From Clostridiales bacterium (GTDB lineage: Bacteria > Bacillota > Clostridia > Lachnospirales > WQUN01), in contig JAISWZ010000620.1 of assembly GCA_031270945.1 (NCBI GenBank), forward strand, positions 1 to 39,840: DNA of 39,840 nucleotides. The letters are read 5' to 3'. Made by a program: the position numbers and the translations under genes. Each line of letters begins with the position of its first letter. The first letter of the stretch is position 1. The notes beneath the pieces are model-generated. The model was not told where the DNA came from. It saw nothing but the letters and a program-made list of their open reading frames with translations, and ran no database searches. Below, piece by piece: positions 23,336 to 31,597 of the stretch.

Positions 23336-23437
23336 AGAGCATATCCCAAAATTTGATCCGAGGCGCCGGAAAAATCCGGCATTCAAGCATTCGCCAGGAT
23401 TTTTCCGGCGCCATTTCGGAATTTTGGGATATGCACT
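23336..23437. repeat. Dispersed palindromic repeat, full-length copy with central hairpin
   Basis: Left arm AGAGCATATCCCAAAATT, right arm AATTTTGGGATATGCACT. The core GGCGCCGGAAAAATC pairs with GATTTTTCCGGCGCC. Relative to the copy at 5138-5238 it is inverted and has a C-G pair where that one has T-A. It lies 17 bp beyond the dctM stop. Confidence 0.9.
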
Positions 23438-23454
23438 GAGAGCGCCTCAAAGCC

Positions 23455-24747
23455 CTATTTGAACAAGTTGGGCAAGAACATGCTTATGCTAGGAACAAAT
23501 GTGATAAGAAGCAGCGTCACGACCATGCACACATAGAAAGGCAGGGTTGCCTTGACGACGCGCTCCATTGGAACTTTGCTGACAGCGGATCCGATAAACA
23601 GAACCGCTCCAACAGGAGGCGTAAGAAGCCCGATGCCGCAGTTGAGAACCATTATGATTCCGAACTGGATTGGGTCAATGCCGATTTGGACTGCTATCGG
23701 CAGCAGTATCGGTGTGGCGATAAGTATAATAGGCGCCATGTCCATGATGCAACCCAAAATAAGAACAATCAAGTCAAGAAGAAGCGCCAGGATTATCGGG
23801 TTGTCTGTAATGGTTGTTATCGCCCTTGCCGCCAGGTCCGGGACATGCAGAGTAGTCAAGCAATAGCCGAACGCGCTGGAGGCGGCTATAAGAATGAGAA
23901 CTATTGACAGCGTATGGACGCAGTCATCAAGAACGCGCCAGACGCCTTTCCAGTCAAGGCCCTTGTATATGAAGACGCTTACGATGAGGCTGTAGATGAC
24001 CGCGATGGCAGCTGATTCTGTCGCGGTGAATATGCCCGCGACAACACCTATGACAACTATTATCACAGCCGCCAGAGCCCAGAAGGATGTGGCCAGCTGC
24101 TTGATGAGCTTGACGATGCTGAACTTGTCGCCCTTGGGGTACTTGCGCCTGACAGATATGATATAGGATCCAACCATAAGGCTTACCGCTAGCAGCGCGC
24201 CTGGAATGTAGCCTGCCAAGAACAGGCTTCCAACAGATATGCCGCCAGCTGTTGTCGCGTAGATGACCATGTTGTGGCTTGGCGGAACCAGCAGCCCCTC
24301 GCAGGATGACGTTATTGTGACTGCTGTGGAGAAGTCGTCGTCATACCCCTGATCAACCATCATAGGTATCAGTATAGAGCCCAAAGATGCCGTGTCAGCG
24401 GCGGCGGATCCTGATATTCCGCCAAAGAAGTAGGAGGCGACTATGTTAACCATCGCAAGGCCGCCGCGCATCCAGCCAACGCACGTGTTCGCCAGCGCTA
24501 TCAGCTTCTCTGATATGCCTCCAGTGCCCATAAGAATGCCCATTGTTATGAAAAATGGCACAGCCATCAAGCTGAATGAGTTTATGCCTTTGACCATTTG
24601 CTGGCAAACAGCGCTCAGGCTTTTGCCCTGCGCCAGCAAGCTGAAAACGGCCGAAAGCGCTACAGCGTATGCAATAGGAAAGCGGAGAATTATCATCAAG
24701 AAGAAAGTCCCGAGAAGAATCAATATTGCCCAGCTCTGAACATCCAA
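23455..24747 (-). CDS. dctM: TRAP transporter large permease, DctM
   Basis: The 430-residue product is a full-length DctM with about 12 membrane segments. Recognisable stretches are LRFPIAYAVALSAVFSLL near the start, AVPFFITMGILMGTGG, the GISGSAAADTASLGSILIP signature, and the VPPSHNMVIYATTAGGIS loop. The start is TTG at 24747, one base after the dctQ stop, with AAGGAGGCC upstream; an ATG four bases on is out of frame. With DctQ it forms the sodium-driven membrane unit of a TRAP importer for an organic acid. Confidence 0.93.
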   Translation of the reverse strand: MDVQSWAILILLGTFFLMIILRFPIAYAVALSAVFSLLAQGKSLSAVCQQMVKGINSFSLMAVPFFITMGILMGTGGISEKLIALANTCVGWMRGGLAMVNIVASYFFGGISGSAAADTASLGSILIPMMVDQGYDDDFSTAVTITSSCEGLLVPPSHNMVIYATTAGGISVGSLFLAGYIPGALLAVSLMVGSYIISVRRKYPKGDKFSIVKLIKQLATSFWALAAVIIVVIGVVAGIFTATESAAIAVIYSLIVSVFIYKGLDWKGVWRVLDDCVHTLSIVLILIAASSAFGYCLTTLHVPDLAARAITTITDNPIILALLLDLIVLILGCIMDMAPIILIATPILLPIAVQIGIDPIQFGIIMVLNCGIGLLTPPVGAVLFIGSAVSKVPMERVVKATLPFYVCMVVTLLLITFVPSISMFLPNLFK

Positions 24748-24748
24748 G

Positions 24749-25267
24749 TCATTCGGCCTCCTTCTTTATGAAGAACGATTTTATGTGATTGTAGAACACT
24801 TCGATCTGGAAGACGAGCATTGCGGCGCCAGCTAGCGGTATCGGGAAGTAGAGCCAAAATCTAGGCAGCCATGGGAGGGAAACATAAGTGCCAGGCAAGG
24901 TTCTCGCATATTTCCAGCCGACTGTTATCATGATCAAGGCCAGCGCCATAACCGCCACGTCAGCGAGCAGATCCAGCGACATCAAAACCTTTGGGGGCAG
25001 GTACCTGTCAAACGCCGTCATTCTAATATGCGCCCCTCGGCGTATGGCAAGCGACGCAGAGAGCACAGCCATGTAGGTCATCAGCGTCAGGACAACTTCC
25101 TCGCTCCATGGCGGATCGGGCACAAAAGGCACGAAGCGCCCTGTCACTGCCATGGTTGTTATAAGCACGTCAAGCACCAATAAGACCTTGCACAAAAGCA
25201 GCACAAAGCTGTAGACCTTATCAAACACAGGCTTAAATCGGTCAATCTTGTCAAATATTTGCGGCAT
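24749..25267 (-). CDS. dctQ: TRAP transporter small permease, DctQ
   Basis: The 172-residue product has four membrane segments and the DctQ pattern: ALIMITV-type helices, WSEEVVLTLMTYMAVLSAS with the conserved acidic pair, and the RRGAHIRMTAFDRYLPP loop that is diagnostic of the family. The ATG at 25267 follows GGAGGTGACATGA; another ATG five bases earlier is out of frame. It is coupled to dctM one base downstream. Confidence 0.92.
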   Translation of the reverse strand: MPQIFDKIDRFKPVFDKVYSFVLLLCKVLLVLDVLITTMAVTGRFVPFVPDPPWSEEVVLTLMTYMAVLSASLAIRRGAHIRMTAFDRYLPPKVLMSLDLLADVAVMALALIMITVGWKYARTLPGTYVSLPWLPRFWLYFPIPLAGAAMLVFQIEVFYNHIKSFFIKKEAE

Positions 25268-25292
25268 TCATGTCACCTCCGAGCGCATAATA

Positions 25293-25336
25293 CAGAAAAA
25301 GAGGGCAGAACCTTTTTGGTGTTCTTGCCCTCTCTC
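25293..25336 (-). terminator. Terminator/attenuator between dctP and dctQ
   Basis: On the minus strand AGAGGGCAAGAAC and GTTCTGCCCTCT form a stem with one bulge, followed by TTTTTC. Partial read-through would give more binding protein than permease, the usual balance in TRAP operons. Confidence 0.8.
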
Positions 25337-25343
25337 TAAACCG

Positions 25344-25532
25344 ATTTCAGAAACCAAAGAGCTTAGATCTTAAATAGCTTAGCTTTTATTGAAGGTCAAG
25401 GATCTTAGATCTTAAATAGCTTAGATTTTATTGAAGGTCAAGGATCTTAGATCTTAAAGAGCTTAGCTTTTATTGAAGGTCAAGGATCTTAGATCCTAAA
25501 AAGCTTAGATTTTATTGAAGGTCAAGGATCTT
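25344..25532 (-). repeat. 42-bp tandem repeat: four copies of the dctP 3' end
   Basis: The block TTATTGAAGGTCAAGGATCT begins at 25386, 25428, 25470 and 25512, an exact 42-bp period, with a partial fifth unit to the left. The 25512 copy is the real end of dctP (KILDLQ and TAA). The other copies lie after the stop; each again encodes KILDLQ-stop in the same frame, because 42 is divisible by three. Confidence 0.92.
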
Positions 25533-26552
25533 CTTGTACAGTTCAGCCTGGTCAGAGGTGTTCTCGTCAATGACTTTTTTGCAAGCCGCAGTCCAAGGCG
25601 CCTTGTCGGTTACGTCAACAACTGTTGTTCCGGCGGCCTTGAGTTCCGCAAGAACCTCTTGCTCCTTGCTCTCTGACAGCTTGGCGTTGAAATCTTGAGC
25701 GTATGCGCCAGCGTCAGTGATCGCCTTCTGCTGTCCAGCAGTCAGCTTATCCCAAGAAGCGTCCAAAATGACAACCTGGATAGCGCCAAGGGTGTGTCCG
25801 TCAAGAATAAGGTTCGAGGCTACCTCGTTAAACGCGTTTGACTTGTAGTTAGCTATAGGCTGCTCAGCGCCGTCGACAACGCCTGTCTGAAGGGCTGAAT
25901 ACAGCTCGTTGAATGCGACAACAGTGGCGCTTGCGCCCAATCCTTCAACCATTCCTGTCATGATCGGGTCATTGGAGACGCGAAGCTTCATGCCTGCCAA
26001 ATCTTCGAGCTTTGCAACCGGCTTCTTTGTGAAGAAGTGGCGGAAACCCTCTTCTCCGTAGAATATTCCGCGGATTCCCTTGCCCAGCTCGTGGGGCTCA
26101 ATCAGGAATTCAGGGGCAAGATCGCTGTTTGCAAAGTTCCAGAAGTGCGCGCGGCTTACAAACGTATATGGTATGGACAGCAGGACGGATTTCTTCACGC
26201 CGTAAGGAGTGAGCGCAAACGCTGATATCCTCGACATGTCGATTGAGTCTCCGCCGCCAAGCATTGTGTCTAGAACATCGTTTTCAGATCCCAGGACGCC
26301 GCTTGCTTGGATGTCGATTGTGATGGATCCGCCTGAGAGCTCTTCCACCTTTGACTTGAAAGCGGTTGCAGTCTGTCCCACAATGGTGTCGAGCGGATTA
26401 ACTTCAGCGTATGTAAGCGTGACCTTGGGGTCATTCGCTACAGTTGACGCTCCCGCGTTTCCAGACGGCGTCTGGGCAGCGTTTCCTCCGCCGCAGGCAG
26501 ACATGCTGAAAATCATTATGGTTACGAGCATGAAGCAAAACAATTTCTTCAT
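25512..26552 (-). CDS. dctP: TRAP transporter substrate-binding lipoprotein, DctP
   Basis: The 346-residue product has a lipoprotein signal (MKKLFCFMLVTIMIFSMSAC, Cys20). The mature DctP/TAXI-like fold shows LTYAEVNPLDTIVGQTATAFKS, and the substrate-site helix LEDLAGMKLRVSNDPIMTGM with the arginine that binds the carboxylate of ligands. Also present is the FNELYSALQTGVVDGAEQPIANY signature. It captures a carboxylic acid outside the cell for DctQM. The ATG follows AAAGGAGATGCAAGATTT. Its 3' end is the source of the 42-bp repeats. The ligand could be a dicarboxylate, sugar acid or sialic acid; none can be chosen from sequence alone. Confidence 0.93.
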   Translation of the reverse strand: MKKLFCFMLVTIMIFSMSACGGGNAAQTPSGNAGASTVANDPKVTLTYAEVNPLDTIVGQTATAFKSKVEELSGGSITIDIQASGVLGSENDVLDTMLGGGDSIDMSRISAFALTPYGVKKSVLLSIPYTFVSRAHFWNFANSDLAPEFLIEPHELGKGIRGIFYGEEGFRHFFTKKPVAKLEDLAGMKLRVSNDPIMTGMVEGLGASATVVAFNELYSALQTGVVDGAEQPIANYKSNAFNEVASNLILDGHTLGAIQVVILDASWDKLTAGQQKAITDAGAYAQDFNAKLSESKEQEVLAELKAAGTTVVDVTDKAPWTAACKKVIDENTSDQAELYKKILDLQ

Positions 26553-26614
26553 AAATCTTGCATCTCCTTTATGATTGATTATTAGCTTTTACTAATCTTG
26601 CAACCTTAATGTAA

Positions 26615-26643
26615 CATATATACGGCTTTTTGTACATAATCAA
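26615..26643 (-). promoter_or_regulatory. Candidate promoter of the TRAP operon
   Basis: Minus strand: TTGATT (26643-26638), 17 bp, TATATG (26620-26615). About 65 nt before the dctP start. An inverted repeat ATTAG-CTTTTA-CTAAT (26581-26596) lies between promoter and start and might be an operator. Confidence 0.5.
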
Positions 26644-26770
26644 TTTAACCAAAAATAGGCCCTTATTATTGTGCAAAACGTATATTAAGTATCGAATGCA
26701 AAACTCGTCAATATGTTGTATAATTGTAAAAGCGGCCATTCGTAAAATTTAAAAGGGGGGCAAAAACTTT

Positions 26771-27340
26771 ATGGATAGGGCCAAAATCTCTATTGCGGTA
26801 TGCGTTGACAGCAAAACCTTTACAAAGTTCGCGATGTTTGACACTTTGCGCCGACAACGCCGATTCGTATCTCCAGCCATATTTATGGGGATTCTCCTAT
26901 TCTTCTCGCTTTTGGCTTTCTCCCGCGTGGGGAAGTCAGAGCAAGCTCTCCTTCTTGGCATTGTTCTCGCCTCAATCAGCATCCTCCTGCCTGCCGCTTA
27001 CTTGCTCAGCTTCTTGCTCTCCGTCAAAGCGCAGATAAAGAAGCTTGGGCTCTCAGCAACGCGCTACGCATACACTCTCCATTTTGACGAATCCGGCGTC
27101 GCTGTCACTGCTGGGAGAGAGAAAGTGTACCACCAATGGGGCGATCTTTACGGCGCCTACAGGCTTCCGGGCTACATATACCTCTATGCCACCTCTCAGC
27201 GGGCGTTTTTGCTGCCGGAAGGGCAGCTCAATGGGATTGATGGAGGCGCTGACGGGCTCTGGAAGATGCTTTCCCAACGCATGCTTTCTTCAGGCATTAA
27301 AGATCTCCGCAGGGAGAAACGAGCTTTGGCGGCCCAATAG
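26771..27340 (+). CDS. YcxB-like membrane protein
   Basis: The 189-residue product has two hydrophobic segments (about residues 36-53 and 61-84) followed by a soluble C-terminal domain. That domain reads YTLHFDESGVAVTAGREK and HQWGDLYGAYRLPGYIYLYA, then RAFLLPEGQL, which fits the YcxB-like C-terminal domain (a PH-like fold). The function of the family is unknown. The ATG at 26771 is preceded by AAAAGGGGGGCAAAAACTTT. A TATAAT at 26719-26724 could be its -10, though no good -35 was found. It is a single gene closed by a strong terminator. Confidence 0.75.
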   Translation: MDRAKISIAVCVDSKTFTKFAMFDTLRRQRRFVSPAIFMGILLFFSLLAFSRVGKSEQALLLGIVLASISILLPAAYLLSFLLSVKAQIKKLGLSATRYAYTLHFDESGVAVTAGREKVYHQWGDLYGAYRLPGYIYLYATSQRAFLLPEGQLNGIDGGADGLWKMLSQRMLSSGIKDLRREKRALAAQ

Positions 27341-27349
27341 CCAAAATAA

Positions 27350-27382
27350 AGAGGGCGATCCGAATGGATCGCCCTCTTTAAG
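27350..27382. terminator. Intrinsic terminator after the YcxB-like gene
   Basis: AAAGAGGGCGATCC and GGATCGCCCTCTTT form a perfect 14-bp stem around GAAT. Confidence 0.9.
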
Positions 27383-27652
27383 CATATATTTATCCTATTC
27401 GCTCATTGAGCACTACCAAGGCCAAAAGAGAGGGCTGTTTTTCAACTTTTTTATGGACGGCTTTCCGCCAAGCCAATCCCCAATCTTTTTTGTTCAGCGC
27501 AAACTCGCGTGATTCCAGCATCTTGTTTGATCAAAGTTCTTGGGCAACATATTTTGTCCTGCAACTTTGGCGCCATAGCCTACTAAAGACAGCGCTATTG
27601 TATGAAATGCGTCAAAGCATTGGCCAGGGTTTGAGAGGGAAACCCTTCCCTC
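27383..27652. other. Noncoding stretch with a hairpin at the methylase stop
   Basis: No gene was recognised. GAGAGGGAA (27633-27641) pairs with TTCCCTCTC (27646-27654), overlapping the stop codon of the DUF1156 gene; it may act as a 3' hairpin for it. Confidence 0.5.
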
Positions 27653-30376
27653 TCACTCAAACTCGTCGCCAAACATGGACAGCTGCCTAGAGCTTTTTCT
27701 TGCGGCCTGATACTCGGCCGCCTTGCTTTTGACATCCGGCCAAGCGATTACAAGTGAATTGTAAGCGAAAGCGTCGCTAGCCCAGCCCTTTCTCTCAGCT
27801 ATTGTGTATAGCCGGTAAGCCAAAGCCTTGGCGCTTTCTGGCTCAGACGTGAATATGTACGCAACGATTCTGGCAACCCCTGACACTCCGTCCTTCTCCA
27901 AAGCGTATGCAAGCCTTTGCGTGAGCATCCAATCGATTCCGTCATCAGGCTTGCTTCTAGGCCTGGCGTCAGCCGCTTTGCCTACCTCGGTTCTTGACAG
28001 CAGCCGAACCATCCCTTTTTCGGCATGCAAAACTCCAGTGGCCCGAAGCCTTTGAATTGAGGTGTTCTTTGCCCTGGCTAATACGTCAGCCTCGCCAAAG
28101 CCGACCTCGCCGAACGCTCTTTGCGTATACAGCTCAACGCAAAACCGGCTGTCACTGTCCAGCTCTCCGTCCTGCTCTGAAAAGAAAAGATCCAGCTCTT
28201 TGTTTATTATCTGCAAGGCGCTTCGAACTCCCATAGGCGCGCCATCCGCCTCCAGAACCTTCGAGTATCTTGAATACACCCCCATGCCTGGGCCAATCGC
28301 GCATTGAGCCAAATCAACAGGGGCTATGTTGCTGGCTTCAAGCTTTTGCAGCGCCGGCTTCAGCTCCCGCTTGAGCGTTCCGATAAAGTCCCGTCTGGCG
28401 CAGATAGGCGCCTCAAATGATCTCTTGCGGCAAACGAGTATTATCGAAGACGCCAAGGCATTCGAGTCCTTGCCAACCGTCCTGCTGGCCCTCTCGGTTC
28501 TCATGGGCCAGGTGCCCGTGATTGAGAAGCCGGCTTTTATTATGGCTGAAAGCATAGTCTCCCAGCCCGTGGATGAAGTGTTCTTGTCGCTGTCACCATC
28601 GCTTTGCTTGAAGGCGTAGTAAACTGTTACCGGAAAGTCTGCGCAGGCGCACTCATGTATCCTGGAGAATGCCATAAGCATCCCTTCTTCAAAGAACGCT
28701 CTCGCCTTGTCCGCGCTTCCTCCAAACCGGTATGGCGTAGCCACAAGCTCTTCCGCCTTCGGCGCCAGCATTGTCTGGAAGATGTCAGGAAAAGCCTTCT
28801 TCAAAGCGGCCTTGAGCCAAACATAGAAGAAGTCGCTTAAGTCAGCGTAGGCTATGTTGTTGTAGTACGGCGGATCAGTTGATACTATGGCGCCTCTGAG
28901 CCCGCTGTCGCTTTGGGCGTCAAGCTGCCTGACTATGCCCGGTTTCCCTCCGCCTGCTGACTCAAGAAACCTGGCTATCCAATCTATGCAGTTGGCAAAG
29001 CATCCGGCTGAGCTGGAGAAGGGGTTCGCCTCCGCGTAATCCCATGACATGGGTATGGCTTGCCTGGAAAACGTGTTTCGCAATCCATCCCGGTTGATGT
29101 TCCAGGAAACTATTGAGGAGTTGTTGTCGGCCAGCTTGTTCACGGCAAAAGCCAGGTAGGCGCACAGAGCCTTCGAGTAATCCTCGCTTCCCCCGTCAGC
29201 TATTGCGATTTCCCCAACATCCTTGATCAAGCCGCTAAGCGTGACCAAAGCCGTTAGCTGGCGGTTGGTGAATAGATCCCCGGTTTCGTTGAAGCCATAT
29301 AAGCTGGCATTTTCCTTTGCCTTGCCGCTGAGAGGCCCTGATGGATAGATTTCAGGCTTTGGAACATGGGCGGTCTCTTCCTGGAAGCGATCTGGGGCGA
29401 TAAAGAGCCTGCCGGACACACTTTCAGCAGCCACAGCGATAAGCCTCGCTCCCATTAGCCCTGACTGTCCAGCGCTCCTAATGCAGGCAAACCCAACAGG
29501 AGCGCCGCAGAAAGCGCAATGAGCGCCTGACCTCTCAACAGTCCCAGCCAAGTCGCCTGGGCCATCTTTGAGAAGATAGCGAACCCGACCGTTTTCAACC
29601 ACTGGCAGCACATGAGCCTCAAAGCCCTTTTTCTTGGATAGCTGAAAAGACTTTACCAAAGGCATCTCTTGTTCGCAAGCGGGGTTTGGGCATTTGACTG
29701 TCCTAGCCCAGATCCAGGCCATTACTGTATGCTTCTGCCCAAGCTCGTCTTTCGCCTTCGGGTACAAATGCCCTATGCGATCATAAGCCTGGGCTTGCAT
29801 CCATTCTCCGTAACGCCTCACATCCTCTGCCAGCCCGCATGCGCCTGTCCAAATCTCCTGCCGTTTAGCCTTGGGATAGACTGGAGGCATTCCTGAGAAC
29901 ATTTGAGGCATTTCTATCATTGCCTTGTTTATCATTACAGCCACAGGGTTAAGATCGCAAGCATGCGCCTCCAGCCCTAAGCGCTGGGCTTCAAAGGGTA
30001 TAGTCCCGCCTCCTGAAAACGGATCAAGCAAGGCGGGAGGGTTTCCTCCAGTTGACTTCATGATCTCGGCCTTGGCCTCATCAATCACGCTGTCATTTCT
30101 GGAGTTCTCCCACTTCACCAGCTTTTCGAGCAGGCTGAAAAGGCGCCTTCTCTCCTTGGCTTGCGCTTCTTCTGTCGGAAACTCTTCCGGGTGCGCCGAA
30201 GGATCGTCAACCAGCGAAGACCAGATGACAGCCCTGGCAGCAGCTAACGGCCTCCTAGCCCACCATAGGTGCAGCGTTGACGGGTGTCCGTAGCGTATCG
30301 ACTTCTCTCTGGCCGACTCGGCGTTTATCGCTTCAAGCGGCAAAGCCGATTCTATGAGCTTCTTTTTGTATTCCAC
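27653..30376 (-). CDS. DUF1156-family adenine-specific DNA methylase
   Basis: The 907-residue product starts with the DUF1156 domain (KKLIESALPLEAINAES, HPSTLHLWWARRPLAAARAV). The SAM-binding motif I is LLDPFSGGGTIPFEA (Asp118) and the catalytic motif is DPPYYNN (501-504), the N6-adenine or N4-cytosine type. Between them four cysteines (229, 234, 287, 290) form a probable zinc ribbon. COG1743 proteins of this kind are often beside DUF499 ATPases in anti-phage regions. The start is GTG at 30376 after CCGGAGGAAACCT. It is the last gene of a minus-strand cluster and is separated from the DUF499 gene by two metabolic genes. No restriction nuclease or helicase partner is in the window. The recognition sequence is unknown. 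Confidence 0.9.
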   Translation of the reverse strand: MEYKKKLIESALPLEAINAESAREKSIRYGHPSTLHLWWARRPLAAARAVIWSSLVDDPSAHPEEFPTEEAQAKERRRLFSLLEKLVKWENSRNDSVIDEAKAEIMKSTGGNPPALLDPFSGGGTIPFEAQRLGLEAHACDLNPVAVMINKAMIEMPQMFSGMPPVYPKAKRQEIWTGACGLAEDVRRYGEWMQAQAYDRIGHLYPKAKDELGQKHTVMAWIWARTVKCPNPACEQEMPLVKSFQLSKKKGFEAHVLPVVENGRVRYLLKDGPGDLAGTVERSGAHCAFCGAPVGFACIRSAGQSGLMGARLIAVAAESVSGRLFIAPDRFQEETAHVPKPEIYPSGPLSGKAKENASLYGFNETGDLFTNRQLTALVTLSGLIKDVGEIAIADGGSEDYSKALCAYLAFAVNKLADNNSSIVSWNINRDGLRNTFSRQAIPMSWDYAEANPFSSSAGCFANCIDWIARFLESAGGGKPGIVRQLDAQSDSGLRGAIVSTDPPYYNNIAYADLSDFFYVWLKAALKKAFPDIFQTMLAPKAEELVATPYRFGGSADKARAFFEEGMLMAFSRIHECACADFPVTVYYAFKQSDGDSDKNTSSTGWETMLSAIIKAGFSITGTWPMRTERASRTVGKDSNALASSIILVCRKRSFEAPICARRDFIGTLKRELKPALQKLEASNIAPVDLAQCAIGPGMGVYSRYSKVLEADGAPMGVRSALQIINKELDLFFSEQDGELDSDSRFCVELYTQRAFGEVGFGEADVLARAKNTSIQRLRATGVLHAEKGMVRLLSRTEVGKAADARPRSKPDDGIDWMLTQRLAYALEKDGVSGVARIVAYIFTSEPESAKALAYRLYTIAERKGWASDAFAYNSLVIAWPDVKSKAAEYQAARKSSRQLSMFGDEFE

Positions 30377-30419
30377 AGGTTTCCTCCGGAGTGCATTTTC
30401 AAGCGCTCATGTATCATAA

Positions 30420-30453
30420 GAACGCATCCCAAAAAAATTTGGGGATATGCGCC
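30420..30453. repeat. Short dispersed palindromic repeat upstream of the methylase gene
   Basis: GAACGCATCCCAAAA and TTTGGGGATATGCGCC face each other over 34 bp, about 45 bp upstream of the methylase start. Confidence 0.8.
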
Positions 30454-30472
30454 AAAAGGCGGCTTTCGCCGC
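30453..30472 (-). terminator. Hairpin terminator after the URO-D gene
   Basis: On the minus strand GGCGGC-GAAA-GCCGCC is followed by TTTTGG. The U run is short, so read-through into the methylase gene is possible. Confidence 0.6.
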
Positions 30473-30493
30473 CTCTACGGGCATTCTTAAGTT

Positions 30494-31573
30494 TTACAGC
30501 GCGGCCGCCTTGTCCCTGGCCCATTTCAGCCGATCCCAGCTTATGTTGTCCGGAACCGAGCAGTCCGCGCCTATAATAAGCCCCTTCCTGCCAGTGTCAG
30601 AAACCAGCTTCTCGATAAAGCTTTCGATTTCCTCCCTGGTTCCCTTGAATAGGACTCCGTCCTTGCCCTCAGCGAAGCCTCCAATGACCGCCTTGCCGCC
30701 TAGCAGGGCTTTCCCTTCCCTCAAAGAGGGGCCGCACTCAAACGCTGGCCAATTGAACGCCTTCGCGTTGTAGCCGCTGTACAATGAAAGGCTTGAGTTG
30801 AAGTTTTGGCCGCAAACATGAAGGATGTTGTAGTTGCTAATGCTTGATGCCAGGTTCAAGAGCTCTTTCTCTCCAGGGGCGATGAGCTTTTTGTACTGCT
30901 CAGCCGATATGCCGGGAGACTCTTGGACGCTCAGGAATATGCCGTCAGCTCCGCCCTCGGTCAACAGGCGCTTGGATAGAGCCTTCAAGTCTTGGATCAA
31001 GGCGTCGTGGGCTATGGAAAACGCCTCAGGGTCAGTCCCGATTATTCCGCTTTCGCCCAGCTTCTTGAACTTGCCCAGCCTGACGCCTTTAAGCACCTTC
31101 TCGTTTATGGCCTCAATTCTGCCAAGCCTGTCTACCACAGGGTTCAAGAACTTGTTTTTCAGAGTCCCGCAGACGCTCCTGAACATCAAGTAGAAGAGGG
31201 GAGAGAACAGTGTGTAAAACATGGCAGACTCTCTTCCGGCTATTGCAGAGATCCGCTTGCACAGATCCACTTGCTCTTCGATCCAAGGATCATGGGGATC
31301 CATGCGCTTGACGCTCTTTAGGGATGCGCTGCTGTAGTCCTTTAGGCCGCTTAATGAAGAGGGCATGAAGTATCCCTCTGTCATGGCTTTCACTGCGCCA
31401 TATGGAACCTCTTTTGCATATTTCTCGTGGCCTGAAACCGTTTTCCGAAAATGCTCCGGGTTTCCGGGGCTTGCCGCAAACGTGGCCTGGGAGGAGAAAT
31501 GAAACCAGAAGAGTGAGGGAACACCCTCCGCTTCTTTGTTGTCCATAACCCCCAGAAAAGCTTTCTTGTCCAT
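30494..31573 (-). CDS. Uroporphyrinogen decarboxylase (URO-D) family protein
   Basis: The 359-residue product fits the URO-D superfamily of anaerobes: VPSLFWFHFSSQ near the start, a DALIQDLKALSKRL region, ADGIFLSVQESPG, a HVCGQ motif (residues about 245) and FEKLVSDTGRKGLIIGADCSVP near the end. Many such proteins are not haem enzymes; they resemble methylcobamide-handling methyltransferases, or are uncharacterised. No corrinoid protein or haem gene is near, so its reaction is open. The ATG at 31573 has a weak upstream AGGGG. It begins 24 bp after the acetylesterase gene, so the two are an operon. Confidence 0.85.
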   Translation of the reverse strand: MDKKAFLGVMDNKEAEGVPSLFWFHFSSQATFAASPGNPEHFRKTVSGHEKYAKEVPYGAVKAMTEGYFMPSSLSGLKDYSSASLKSVKRMDPHDPWIEEQVDLCKRISAIAGRESAMFYTLFSPLFYLMFRSVCGTLKNKFLNPVVDRLGRIEAINEKVLKGVRLGKFKKLGESGIIGTDPEAFSIAHDALIQDLKALSKRLLTEGGADGIFLSVQESPGISAEQYKKLIAPGEKELLNLASSISNYNILHVCGQNFNSSLSLYSGYNAKAFNWPAFECGPSLREGKALLGGKAVIGGFAEGKDGVLFKGTREEIESFIEKLVSDTGRKGLIIGADCSVPDNISWDRLKWARDKAAAL

Positions 31574-31597
31574 ATTGGGCCCCTTTCAGAAACGCGC

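Noticed and set aside
25386..25532. Regular 42-bp repeats as a CRISPR array
   Set aside because: The units are directly adjacent without unique spacers and derive from the dctP 3' end; no cas gene is present.
30494..31573. URO-D protein as the haem-pathway uroporphyrinogen decarboxylase HemE
   Set aside because: The sequence belongs to the wider superfamily and no haem genes are near; the specific enzyme name is not supported.
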